Below, piece by piece: positions 1 to 9,899 of a stretch of 60,000 nucleotides of DNA. Position 1 is the first letter of the stretch, and the number at the start of each line of letters is the position of its first letter. The notes under the pieces are model-generated. The model ran no database searches. It was not told the origin of the DNA and was given only the letters and a program-made list of their open reading frames with translations. This DNA comes from Takakia lepidozioides. Taxonomy: Eukaryota; Streptophyta; Takakiopsida; Takakiales; Takakiaceae. The position numbers and the translations under genes were made by a program. The stretch is from positions 51,381,053 through 51,441,052 of the forward strand of contig CM060732.1 in assembly GCA_030704615.1 (NCBI GenBank), in the 5' to 3' direction.

Positions 1-640
1 GCCCTCGAGTAGTCCGCCCGAGGAGGGAACTCAAAGAAGATATTACCGTCGACGTCGGCGGGAAGGCATGTAACCGATTTAATTGCAAACTTGCTGTAGT
101 CCAGCCCGGCCAGCTCCGACCGGTGTCCCTCCATGTGAAGCCCTCGCAGAATTTCAAGAATAGATCAAACTGCGGTGCTCGTGCTTGGAATATGACTCCC
201 TCCTCCACTGACGTCCATTGAGGACTTGCCTGATCTCCATGACGACCTCGGAACTTCCATGACCTCGTCTGAGTCAGACAGGTTGTGAACAACCCGGTTC
301 TCGCTCGTCTTCATGGATGGGTTCGGCTCTGGATTTACTTCGTTGCGGACTTCTCTCTTTGAGGTAGCCACTCTCTGATTCGCGGATTGTTTCGTGGAAG
401 GCGCCAGGATAGAAGGTGCATTTGGCGGGCAAATGAGGTCCCCAACAGCCCTGTATATGACGCTGTCCGATGGTGGAACTCGCCATTCCCTGCCATCGCC
501 GAAATCATCGTGGAGCACAACAATACTCTCGACAACAAGGCCGTTTGAGTCCTTCCTTTCCTCCTCCAAAAAAAACCGACCCCGGTTTCAGGTGGTATCG
601 AACGCACAGATATTTCTCCATCACCCGACAAATGTCCCCT
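1..640 (-). pseudogene. 3' part of an unknown minus-strand gene, one in-frame stop
   Basis: Reading the minus strand from about 569 down to the window edge gives one long frame with a single TGA at 165-167. The frame continues past the stop without a shift, through peptides such as HMEGHRSELAGLDYSKFAIK and LPADVDGNIFFEFPPRADYS, up to base 1, so the gene runs off the window. Upstream (569-640) similar coding sense continues in another frame around KPGSVFF, which suggests a small indel near a T-run at 566-576. The middle part is rich in Ser, Pro and charged residues. I do not recognise the family. It is either a recently broken gene or an exon end followed by an exon whose border I misplace. 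Frame continuity across the TGA is what I see; a single nonsense change is inference. Confidence 0.45.
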
Positions 641-959
641 CTGCACGGAAATGAAGCTCTATGCTCGTGAGGAGGGCAGTACACTGTAGCGCTCGGGTTT
701 TCCGCCATGGGAGATGTGCACACAAGACTGCCAGGATGGCGTGCGGGGAAGCTCCCTGGTAGAAGGGGGATGCAGCGATGGGAAGGAATGCGGTGCTGAT
801 TTGTCCGAGCGACGAAGCCTGATCCAAATCCAGGGAGCCAACTATCTAAAAAATCCACAGTCAGAGTGTTAATGAACCTTGTCTCCGGAATGCGGCCCCT
901 GGTCTTTGCGTAATAACTGCCAAACGGTATGCAGTCAGAAAGTGGGGGGCTGTCCGGAT

Positions 960-2035
960 GATGTCGGCTGAAGGGGAGAAGCCGGCACCGTGCCGTCACA
1001 TTACTACCCCCGAATGGAAATTCGGCACCCAATATCCAACAGGGGCCGCACGGATGAAGTCGTCTGGGGGCAGAGATGCCGGCACTTGTCCGACAGAGAA
1101 CATCCCCTGGATGGAAATTCAGCGCCGAATTTCCATTCGGATCCCCCCAAAGGAAGTCCTATCGGGGGGTCAGGCCGAAAACTGGCCGACATAAAAACCT
1201 CCGCGGATGCAAAAATGGCGCCGAATTTCCATCCGAGTCCTTTCGGATGCAGTCGGCTCGGGGGAAAGGCCGCCATCTGGCCCTCACATTACAACCCCCG
1301 GACGGAAATTCGGCACCGAATATACAACAGGGGAAGCCCGGATGAAGTCGCCTCGGGCGCAGAGGCCGGCGCGTGTGCGACAGAGAACATCCCCTGGATG
1401 GAGATTCGGCGCCGAATTTCCATCCGGGCCCCCCCAAAGGAAGTCGTGTCGGGGGGTCAAGCCGAAAACTGGCCGCCATAAAAACATCCCCAGATGGAAA
1501 AACGGCGCCGAATTTCCATCCGGGGCGGTTCGGATGCAGTCGGGGAGGGGGGAGAGGCCGGCACCTGGTCGTCATATTTCAAGAAATTCGGCACCGAATA
1601 TCCAACAGAGCGGCGGAGAGGCCGGCACCTCTCCGACAGAGACCATCCCCCGGATGGAGATTCGGCGCCAAATTTCCATCCGGGCCCCCCCAAAGGAAGT
1701 CGTGTCGGGGGGTCAAGCCGAAAACTGGCCGCCATAAAAACATCCCCAGATGGAAAAACGGCGCCGAATTTCCATCCGAGGCGGTTCGGATGCAGTCGGG
1801 GAGGGGGGAGAGGCCGGCACCTGACCGTCATATTTCAACCCCCGGATGGAAATTCGGCACCGAATATCCAACAGAGCGGCGGAGAGGCCGGCACCTCTCC
1901 GACAGAGACCATCCCCCGGACGGAAATTCGGCGCCGAATTTCCATCGGGGCCCCCTCAAAGGAAGTCGTAAAAACCTCCCAGAATGGAAAAACGGCGCCG
2001 AATTTGCGTCCGAGGCTGTTCCGATTTGCATCTAG
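960..2035. repeat. Higher-order tandem repeat (about 267-289 bp) built on palindromes
   Basis: About four copies of a 267-289-bp unit (anchors near 1012, 1301, 1584, 1851), the last one cut short. Each unit holds two to three near-perfect palindromes centred on GGCGCC, of the type GAAATTCGGCGCCGAATTTC, joined by conserved spacers containing CCGAAAACTGGCC and GACAGAGA. The open frames across it in several registers are by-products of the repeat, not genes. Confidence 0.85.
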
Positions 2036-2149
2036 CAGTCAAGGATTCCAAGAAAAACGTGTCTACAAGTGCACTTCAGCCACAAAACAAATAGTTAAGT
2101 TTGTTTTTCTCCGAAAAATCAATCGGACACGCTCAGAATTACCTGCAGG

Positions 2150-2690
2150 AAGGTAATTCAGCGCTTCGAAATACCTGGCGAATGGAAATTCGGCGTCGAA
2201 TATCCATACGCCAGCGATCCGACTTACCTGCTGGATGGAAATTCGGCCCCGGATTTCCATCCATCCGGGATTCGAATTACCTGCAGGATGGAAATTCGGC
2301 GCCGGATTTCCATCCACAAGTTTTCCACTTACCTGCTGGATGGAAATTCGGTGCCGGATTTCCATCCATCCGGGATTCCACTTACCTGCTGGATGGAAAT
2401 TCGGCGCCGGATCTCCATCCATCCGCTCTCTGACCAACCTTGCGGATGGAAATCCGGCGCCGGATTTCCATCCATCCGCCTCCGAATTACCTGCGTGAGG
2501 GAAATTTGGCGCGCCGCCCTACCTGCGCGGATGGAAATTCGGCGCTGAATTTCCATCCTGCTGCGCTCCGAATTACCTGTAGGATGGAAATCCGGCGCCG
2601 GATTTCCATCCTGCAGCGCTCCGAATTACCTCTACGTTGGAAATTCCGGGCCGAGTTCCGTCGATTTTCATCCGACATGGAGGGCTTCAT
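2150..2690. repeat. Second palindrome array, about 58-bp units
   Basis: Short units of roughly 50-60 bp, each a spacer such as TTACCTGCTGGATG followed by AAATTCGGCGCCGGATTTCC. At least eight units are visible between 2222 and 2640. The same GGCGCC-centred palindrome is used as in the neighbouring array, but with a different spacer and a shorter period, so this is a separate amplification of the same core. Confidence 0.85.
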
Positions 2691-2889
2691 CTGACATTTA
2701 ATTGCGCAGTTGGGCAATAAATGTCCACCGCCATCCATTTTCATTCGGGCTGGCGACACATGGCTTCCTGGATACGTTCCCTAAATCTGATGCTAATCTT
2801 GGCTTAACATGCTATTCGAGGCATGTACCCCAAAAACGGAGATTTTTTTCCATTTTGGCTGGGACTTATGCCGCCTGATGGGCGTGGCT

Positions 2890-3828
2890 CTCCTGAGAGA
2901 GACCTCACATCCAGACCGCGGCGGAAGTTGAAAGCTCTGTACTACGGACGACGGCCAATCTCTCGCATGGCCAAACTGAAGCTCCAGCAGGAGATTCCAG
3001 TGTCTTGCTCACAACCCGCGCCAACTGAAGCCGAGTACTCTCAGGCAAGCCACTTCTGCTTTCGCTTTGTTCGATTTCGCTTTTGCTTTCGCTTTCGCTT
3101 TCGCTTTGTTGCCTCGCTTTGTTTTTGCATCTTCATCCTGGCTTCGCTGGATGAGTGAACCTTAGATAGTTGAGTGAACCTTAGATTGTTTGCAATGCGT
3201 GTGCAAATCCGGCAGCTCTGGAGAAGGCTGCTTGTGCATGTCATTCTCAGGCAATGGTTGCATTTATTTTCATTGTTGTTGCATGGCTCTCCATACTTCC
3301 TAAACTTGTTATGTTTTCATTTTTGTTACACGATCGTTGCTATGGTGGTTACGCTGCTCGTTGCGATGCTGGTTTTGGCACCGATGTTGGTTCTCACGAT
3401 TTTTGGGAATGACAGAGTGACGACGAGCCCGGCACGCTGGTGGTATAATCGACAGCTCCAACTCATCGCATGTTTGAATCGCCCAACTTGGGGCGAGAGG
3501 GCAAACTTAAACCTTTTGTTGGTGGACGGGAGGACTTGCAACGAGAGTACGACAGAATAGGCATTGGGGAGGTTGGTGCAGGCGGCATGGCAGGTGAAGG
3601 GCGTGAGGACATGAGGACAGCAGATCCGGCAATGGAGGTTGTTGATGCACATGCAGTAGGGCCCGCCCACGCAAAGAAAAAGAAGAAAGCTAAGCACATG
3701 CAATCCCCGGCGAGAGAGCCGTCACGGGCTGCGGAGGGGGGAGTAAGCAGTGCGCGCGAGGGTGTTAGTTTGCCTCAATCAAAGGTGGTCGTCCTGGAGG
3801 GCTCCCCTGCTGCTAGCGCCATTTTCCC
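2890..3828 (+). pseudogene. Candidate 5' exons of the G+ methyltransferase-like gene
   Basis: Two protein-like stretches lie here on the plus strand. The first (about 2890-3050) is basic (RRKLKALYYGRRP) and ends at CTCAG followed by GCAAG, a possible GC-type donor. The second (about 3452-3828) follows a CAG acceptor, contains GREGKLKPFVGGRED and a lysine run, and ends at CCCAG/GTTGG just inside the inverted-repeat element. Both lie upstream of, and on the same strand as, the methyltransferase-like exon at 6833, so they may be its first exons. Assignment to that gene is inference from position and strand. Confidence 0.3.
3062..3120. repeat. TTTCGC hexanucleotide microsatellite
   Basis: An interrupted run of TTTCGC / TTTGC units. 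It generates Phe/Arg-rich and, on the other strand, Lys/Arg-rich open frames that are artefacts. Confidence 0.85.
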
Positions 3829-4430
3829 AGGTTGGGGCCGAATATGCCAAAGTCCCAGAACTCACTGGGCCCGGAACTAGAAAAATGGCGCCGAATTTCC
3901 TGTTTCGGTGCCTGCCTCTAAAGGGACTTAGCCATTTTCGGGGCCGTTCACTGGAAATTCGGCGCCATTTTCCCTGGTTGGGCCCGAAAATGGCTAAGTC
4001 CCAGAACTGACTGGGTCCGGAACTGGAAAAATGGCGCCAAATTTCCGGTTTCGGTGCCTGCCACTGTAGGGACTTAGCCATTTTCGGGGCCCTGCACTGG
4101 ATATTCGGCGCCATTTTCCCAGGTTGGGCCCCAAAATGGCCAAGTCCCAGCTAACTTTGCCCTGATCTGGATAAATGGCGCCGAATTTCCGGATTCGGTG
4201 CCAGCCACCCCAGGGACCTAGCCATTTTTAGGGCCCTCAACTGGAAATTTGGCGCCATTTTCCCAGGTTGAGGCCGAGAATGGCTAAGTCCCAGATCTGA
4301 CTGGGCCTGCAACTGCAAAAATGGTGCCGAATTTCCGGACCGAGTGCCAGGCACCCCCTGGACAGCCATCCCCCAGGGCCCGAATTCGGAAATTCGGCGC
4401 CATTTTTCCTGGGACCACAACTAATTTCAT
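3816..4430. repeat. Left arm of the inverted repeat, tandem subrepeats
   Basis: Roughly 220-240-bp units containing CTGGGACTTAGCCATTTTC-like and GGAAATTCGGCGCC-like blocks in alternating orientation. The outer 285 bp pair with the right arm. A TTTGGCGCC core near 4250 resembles the E2F recognition site. Confidence 0.8.
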
Positions 4431-4496
4431 GCGCCACATAGGGCCTCTTACATCCTGCAAATGTTAGGACTAAAAAGAAAGGTACAACATATGTAC

Positions 4497-6458
4497 CTGT
4501 ACAGAAGGCGCATTGCCGCTTTGTCCGCGTTCGGCTGGTCGGTGAACTCGTGGCTCCGGCGGGCATGGGGTATCTCTTGAAAGAATAGGTCGGTTTTGTA
4601 GAGCAGAAAATACTCGTCACATAGTCGCATAGGCTCTCAGCTTCACCAGAAATCTCCAGCTTGAACTGATGTGCTTGTGTGTCAAGCTGCTCTTGCGCAT
4701 TCGTTGTCACCTGTGGAGATTCTCCAACAGACCATTTTCCTCAAAAAATACAATAAATCCATCCGATACAAGAGTAGACGCCCCAAATGAAGCGTGGGAA
4801 AGTACCTGAAACCACCATGTCATGCGGTTCATCCACATGTCGAATGTGGGGTCGGACAGTTTGTCGAGTTTGGGGAAGCTCCACATGTCCCTTGTACTTT
4901 GGGAACCATTCCAGATTTGGAGCCACCGGGTCTGTCCAACCACCCAGCATATTAGTAAGCACCAAACACTACAAAAACGAATTGCTACCACGACAATTTG
5001 GTTAAGAATGTATAACCTTTTCTGTTGCATCCACACATGATGTGGCTAGACGATGCAGCTTTTCCAATGTCATTGTGGGCTTCAGAGCGCGGGAGTAGTG
5101 CTTCCCTACCTCCACCAGAAAATCGGCACCAAGGGCGGGATCAGCTATGGCCACGTACTTCACCATCCGCGACTTGTACTTGATGCGGGCCTTCGCCTCC
5201 GCAGCTTTGAGATACGATTCCAGTGCCGGGAGGGTTAGTTTCTTCTCCTCTGACTCCATGTAGAACCTCCGGGGGGCTGCTATTTCATGAGCGGCATGAG
5301 CATGAGCGGAAAAAAAAAAAGCATGAGCAGACCATTGTGAGTCCACGGAAATAGGGTTAGGAGGCACGGAAATAGGGTCATGTGAAGTTGGAATGTGGCA
5401 CCAGTGGACTTGAAATGCAACATTTTATTGCAAATTTTGTGGCAAGCCACGTCTATACAAGTGTGTTCTAACTGTCATAGCCGGAATGGGCACTACTCTC
5501 CTACACCCTCCGAGGAACTTGCCCCACCTTCTTCCTCATCCCCCTCATCCCCCTCATCCTCCGAGCTCTGTGATGCATCAGTTCCACTATGCCTCTCAAA
5601 AATCCCGTCCTCTCCTTGGGGGACTGTCCACCTCACCTCCTGGGAATCTTCTGCGTCTTCTCCCCCACTTTCCTCAGCAGAATCCAAGACAAATCTACGA
5701 GCCCGACGGGCTCTAATAGCTGCTGCCTCCTCCCTCATCTTCATTTTCTTGAGGCTTGCCTCGTCTAAAATCTGCTGTACACGACTAGGTTCGAAACACC
5801 TCCTAATGGACACCGAAGCAAGCCGGGCAGCATAAGTAGGAAGGATGTACTCCCTTTCTGGACTAGGCATGAAATCCCCCCTGGCAAAAAAAGGCACGTT
5901 CCTCCTGCCCATGAACTCCGGTGTAGACGTCCCTCCAGCAGTACTTGGCATCCTACAGTAAGAACAAATCCACTTCAAGAATGTCAATACCAGCACAACT
6001 AGAAAGGGTTTTCAATGAAATAAGAGAGCGGAGGGAGGTGCCTCACGAAATCTGGAGGCAACTTACAATGCCACCACTCACTCGTAAACCGGGGGCTCCT
6101 CGGCCTCGATCCCAACTTCCTCCCCCTGCTCCTTCTCGGACTTTTCCTCATCCTCCGAGGATGCCTCTTCCCCTTTCGGCAGACGTTCAGCCGCTGCAAG
6201 TTCCGAGTTGTGGAGGGCAATATCTGGCTCGAAGGCGAACACATGCCTGTCGGACAACGTCCCTGCCCACATTGAAGCACCTGAGGAACAAAGCGGGCGG
6301 TTAATAGCTTGCGGCATGCAATTGCAATCGGGCCAGGGGACAAACTGATCACGTGAAGGCTTACCCGTGCCGCATGTGAGGTCCAGAATCCGCCCTTGGA
6401 CATCCGAGCACGTCTCCATGAGGGTTTGGATGAAAGCAGGGCTCCGGGTCCGGCTGTT
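4497..6458 (-). CDS. Six-exon open fragment of a methyltransferase-like gene (G-)
   Basis: Minus-strand exons 6365-6458, 6082-6280, 5507-5952, 5017-5276, 4806-4931 and 4497-4710 join through GT/AG introns with matching phases and no stop codon, so the model is well supported. The first join restores ILDLTCGTG followed by HVFAFEPD, the SAM-binding motif I and following acidic strand of a Rossmann methyltransferase. Next come a Glu-rich segment, a basic helix with RARRARRF, an acidic tract of Asp/Glu, a helical exon with YLKAAEAKARIKYKSRM, a Trp-rich exon (DMWMNRMTWWFQ) and a last exon starting VTTNAQEQL. Both ends are cut by the flanking inverted repeats, so no start or stop codon is present. 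It is a captured internal gene piece, parallel to the broken plus-strand copy. The function of the C-terminal part is unknown. Confidence 0.7.
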
Positions 6459-6757
6459 CCAGTGCAGGGCCCCGAAAATGGCTAAGTCCCTACAGTGGCA
6501 GGCACCGAAACCGGGAATTCGGCGCCATTTTTCCAGTTTCAAGCCCAGTCAGTTCTGGGACTTAGCCATTTTCGGGCCCAACCAGGGAAAATGGCGCCGA
6601 ATTTCCAGTGAACGGCCCCGAAAATGGCTTAAGTCCCTTTAGAGGCAAGCACCGAAATAGGAAATTCGGCGCCATTTTTCCAGTTCCGGGCCCAGTCAAT
6701 TCTGGGACTTAGCCATTGTTGGCCCCAATCTGGAAAAATGGCGCCGAATTTCCAGTT
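6458..6757. repeat. Right arm of the inverted repeat
   Basis: Reverse complement of 3816-4100, starting at GTGCAGGGCCCCG directly after the captured exon and ending near CAATCTGGAAAAATGG. Confidence 0.85.
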
Positions 6758-6832
6758 CCGGGCCTAGTCATTTTCATTCCCTAAAATTTACCTCGTTCCC
6801 AGGACCTCATTCTGTGTGTTTCTTGAATGCAG

Positions 6833-7952
6833 GTACTGCAAGTTCTCCCTTTTGGAGAAAGGACATCTGTCCTTCGAGCCGCCATTCTTCCTCGCATGGA
6901 GGAACCCTGGGACTAACTCCATGTACACTGACGTTATCGTGAAGGAGTGGCATCTGGAACATTTGCGCGACTGCCCTTGGTATGTGGACCTTCCGCCCGG
7001 CTCGCTCAACCCATCCAAGTTTCAATTGAAGCTGGATGCTGAGGCTCGACGAAACCAGGCTCCGCTGCCTCCGCTGGGTCCAAAGGAGGCGAGAGCGCTT
7101 GCCCAGTCCAGGAAAGCGGCAGAGCTTGCTCAGGCAGGTATTCAAGAGAAATTGAATGAGAAGAATAAAGGACAAAAGAAAAGGACACGGAAACAGGGGA
7201 GTACAGTAACCCCCAAAAAACAGAAAACCACCGGGGCACCAGAGGAGGCGCAGGAGGGGCCCCAAGGGAGTGACTCTGACGACGACTTTGTGCAAGGTCC
7301 TGCAACTGCTGCTGCTGCTACCAAGTCCCGGTCGTCCGGTTCCCAAGTCAGTTTGGTCTGGGATTGGCTCTGCCAAGAAGTTGGCATTTGAGGCCGAGCC
7401 TACACGGCGGTATTCGGCGGTGACGTTTCCGAAGAGGCCAAAGCTAGAACCCCCAACCATCATCCAATGTGTCAATGAGAGCTTCCTTGACGCTCTGGCT
7501 GCCAAGGCGAAGAAGGTGGCACACAGCAAGTCTGTGGAGGAGCAGAAGGGGAAAGCCAAGAAGAGGGCTCCGAGTACAGAGCCTAAAGACACCCCTGGTT
7601 TCGAATCCATGATGGAATTCTTCACGGCTGTGAGCACGGATTGCAAGAGCACTCGGGGTGGGGTTGAGGTGGAGAGAGCCTGCGATATGATTCTCCTCGA
7701 TATTCCAGATGGGGAGCTGCTGGAGGGCCTGGATGGTGTGCCCACCTGGAACAGGTTTACTGAGGACTACTGGAGAGCCGGGTTTGGGCTGGCGGGGATG
7801 CTCCTGGATGACGGTGGATGTATGGTGGTCCTTGCCACAAGAGGGAAGACCACAGACAATGTTGTGGCAAGGTGGACACCGAAAAGTGTCACCCCGGTCC
7901 TCCTCAAAAAATGGTTCTGCATCAATACGCAGGGGTTGCGAACTGAGGGCCA
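6833..7952 (+). pseudogene. Exon(s) of G+ with degenerate catalytic motif IV
   Basis: After a TTGAATGCAG acceptor the exon reads YCKFSLLEKGHLSFEPPFF and VKEWHLEHLRDCPW, a possible Cys/His metal site. A Lys-rich linker follows, then after a frameshift near 7320-7350 SAKKLAFEAEP and onward to DMILLDIPDGELLEG (7685-7725) and LLDDGGCMVVLATRG. The latter two match the shape of motif IV (hydrophobic strand then D-x-P-x) and the next strand of amino-methyltransferases, with DIPD where DPPY or SPPY is expected. Motif IV before motif I is the beta-class order used by many N4/N6 methyltransferases. The exon ends near AGAGTATAAG. The frameshift and the altered catalytic tetrad argue against activity. 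The family assignment is inference from motif order. Confidence 0.55.
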
Positions 7953-8037
7953 GAGTATAAGTTATCAATCTTTTGCATTCACTTCATATTGTGGTGTATC
8001 TGAACTAGACCCTGGAGTTGATCCTTCTTTTGTTGGA

Positions 8038-8364
8038 TGTCAAGTTATTTTACCACTAGTGTGAAACTAGCTAGAAAATAGCTAGCTTTTACATATTGAC
8101 ATTTTGGATTGGCCCAAGTGTCAATCCAGGGGTCAAGGCAGATTTAGGCCCTGGAGTGGTTATCTTCACGGCAAGCGCGGGAGGCTCATCTTTCTTGAGT
8201 TGAGCCTCACCGCGCCTAGCTATGGCGCCGTAGTGTGGATTCCCCATGGCGTGGGGTGCACTTGGCTTGACTTGTATTTGAGTGATGAGGTTATATATGC
8301 ATGAGTTTATGCTTCAGCTTTGTGAGCTCGCATGAGCTTGTGCTTGTATTCTTCTTCGTTATCA
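8038..8364 (+). repeat. E1 terminal repeat A1 (327 bp)
   Basis: Begins TGTCAAGTTATTTTACC and ends TATCA. The same 327-bp length recurs as A2 of E3 at 39185-39511 with few differences. It contains a stem-loop at 8175-8215 and a TATATAT stretch near 8291, a possible promoter. Unlike a normal LTR it is not followed by the B segment that precedes and follows the 3' copy. Confidence 0.85.
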
Positions 8365-9890
8365 CTCGAGAAAGATCAGCTCGAGTCTGTGAGTGCCAGG
8401 TTCGAGTTGTTTTGTAGCACTTGTGTTTTCATGAGAAGCAGTTCAGCCTAGAGTGCAGGGATCCGTGCATGAGCCTATCCAAAGTGGATAGAGTGCAAAG
8501 GCGAACAGGTTTGCAAGTTTGCAATGGATAGAGAGGCGGGTAGCCTATGTTGAAGAGCGGCGTTGCATAGCTCAACGCTATGGCAACCAAGTTTGGGCTT
8601 CTAGTGTGAAGCGGGGAGATGCTGGTCTCGAGTGGGTGAACTGGTGGTCGTCTTCTTTTCAGCTGCAGGCCAAGTAAGAAGCTGCAGCAATGTGGAGCTA
8701 CGAGGGTGTTAGATGTAAGTCATAGTTATCGGGAGCTCCAACTTCAAGCTCATAAGGAGGATATGAGTGAGAGAGATGGCTGATTTCTCTTGTATGCAAG
8801 CCAATGCATTTGTGCTATGTTGAGTTTGGGGGTTTCAATCTGAAACTCCAGCGGTATGAGAGCTCTTTGCCATGGCAAGAGCGTGCTGGAACAAGAGCTA
8901 AGAGGTGCGGCAAGGCCATGGAATGTGCACCTAGGGTTTCAGAGCTTGGAAGAAAAGTTCTTGGCACCACAATAGGAGTTCTTGTGGCTGGAAATGTAAG
9001 CCTTAGGGTTCAGGAGCTTGGCAAGGGCTGTGGAGTGCTTAGTCTTGTCTTAGAGAGCATCAAGGAGCCAAGATAGGGGGCTGATATCACTTGTGTGAAG
9101 AGGTGCATTGTGGAGCATGTATTCAGCTCATTGAAGCTTCCATCTTCAAGCTTGAGGGCAAGCAAGGAAGAGGAAGGGCTGACTTCCCTTATGTGGGGCA
9201 AGGCATGTGTGGAGCATGCTATCAGCCTGGTAAAAGCTTGCACTTTCAGGTGTGGGAGTGCAAGAAATTAAGGAGGGGCTGGTTTCCCTGTAGGGCTGTG
9301 GAGCATGCTTGCAGCCTGTTGAAGCTTGTATTTTCAGGTTTGTGTGGTGCAAGAAATGAAGCAAAGGAGCTGATTCTCTTATGCTGAGAGTGGGGCATGT
9401 GTGGAGCAGGCCTTCAGCCCATTGAGCTCTTGTTTCAAGCTTTAGAAAGCTAGAACGGAAGGTCTAGGGCGGTTTCCACTTGGAGTGAAAGAAATCACTG
9501 TAGGGCCTATGTGAGTTGGGGTTTCAACTTCAAGCTTGAAGGAGCGCAACTCTTGAAGCAATCTGGTGTAGGGGGCTGGAATAGGCTCTAAGAAGAATGC
9601 TATGGCCAAGGAGAGTGCTTGAATGAGTGCTCACAAGGGCTGGTAACCAGTAGGGCTTGGTTGTTTGCCATTGAGTTTAATGCGTGTTGGGGAGGCTAAG
9701 TGGAAAGAAGGCTTGGTTGTGGCAACCACCTTATGGCTTAGGGCTACTATGGTGGTGTGTGGGAGCCGAAAGAGCAAGAATACCTTGCTGATTTCCTCAC
9801 AGCCGCCATAGTTCGGTGGAAGAGAAGCTAGAGTCCAAGAGACCACAAACCCCTAGCTTGGCATGGCTAAACCATTGGAGAATGGCTAAA
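8365..9890. repeat. E1 leader, degenerate about 95-bp repeats
   Basis: Anchors of the type GTGGAGCATG...TTCAGC...GAAGCTT recur near 9111, 9209, 9298 and 9400, with weaker copies from about 8800. The first 20 bases (8364-8385, with two CTCGAG copies) are complementary to the A1 hairpin loop. No convincing coding sequence is present. Confidence 0.6.
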
Positions 9891-9899
9891 CTGCCAGAG

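Larger units (their letters stand above)
3816..6757. mobile_element. Foldback / Pack-type inverted-repeat element carrying a gene fragment
   Basis: The sequence 3816-4100 is the reverse complement of 6458-6757 with few differences, and similarity stops sharply outside both ends. The left arm continues inward as further diverged units to about 4430. Both arms consist of subrepeats alternating GGCGCC palindromes with GGGCCCGAAAATGGCTAAG-like blocks. Between the arms lies a six-exon antisense gene piece. Long inverted ends made of subrepeats with captured gene sequence are typical of foldback or Pack-MULE-like elements. I could not identify a target duplication, so the class is uncertain. The element splits the plus-strand gene between its exons near 3828 and 6833. 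Confidence 0.65.

Noticed and set aside
960-2690. CRISPR-like array because of regularly spaced palindromic repeats
   Set aside because: Spacers are themselves repeated and similar, there are no cas genes, and the context is a eukaryotic genome.
3041-3244. Lys/Arg-rich minus-strand peptide
   Set aside because: Generated by the TTTCGC microsatellite.
6807-7745. 312-residue minus-strand frame
   Set aside because: Antisense to the plus-strand methyltransferase-like exon and rich in Ser/Leu/Cys without any motif.
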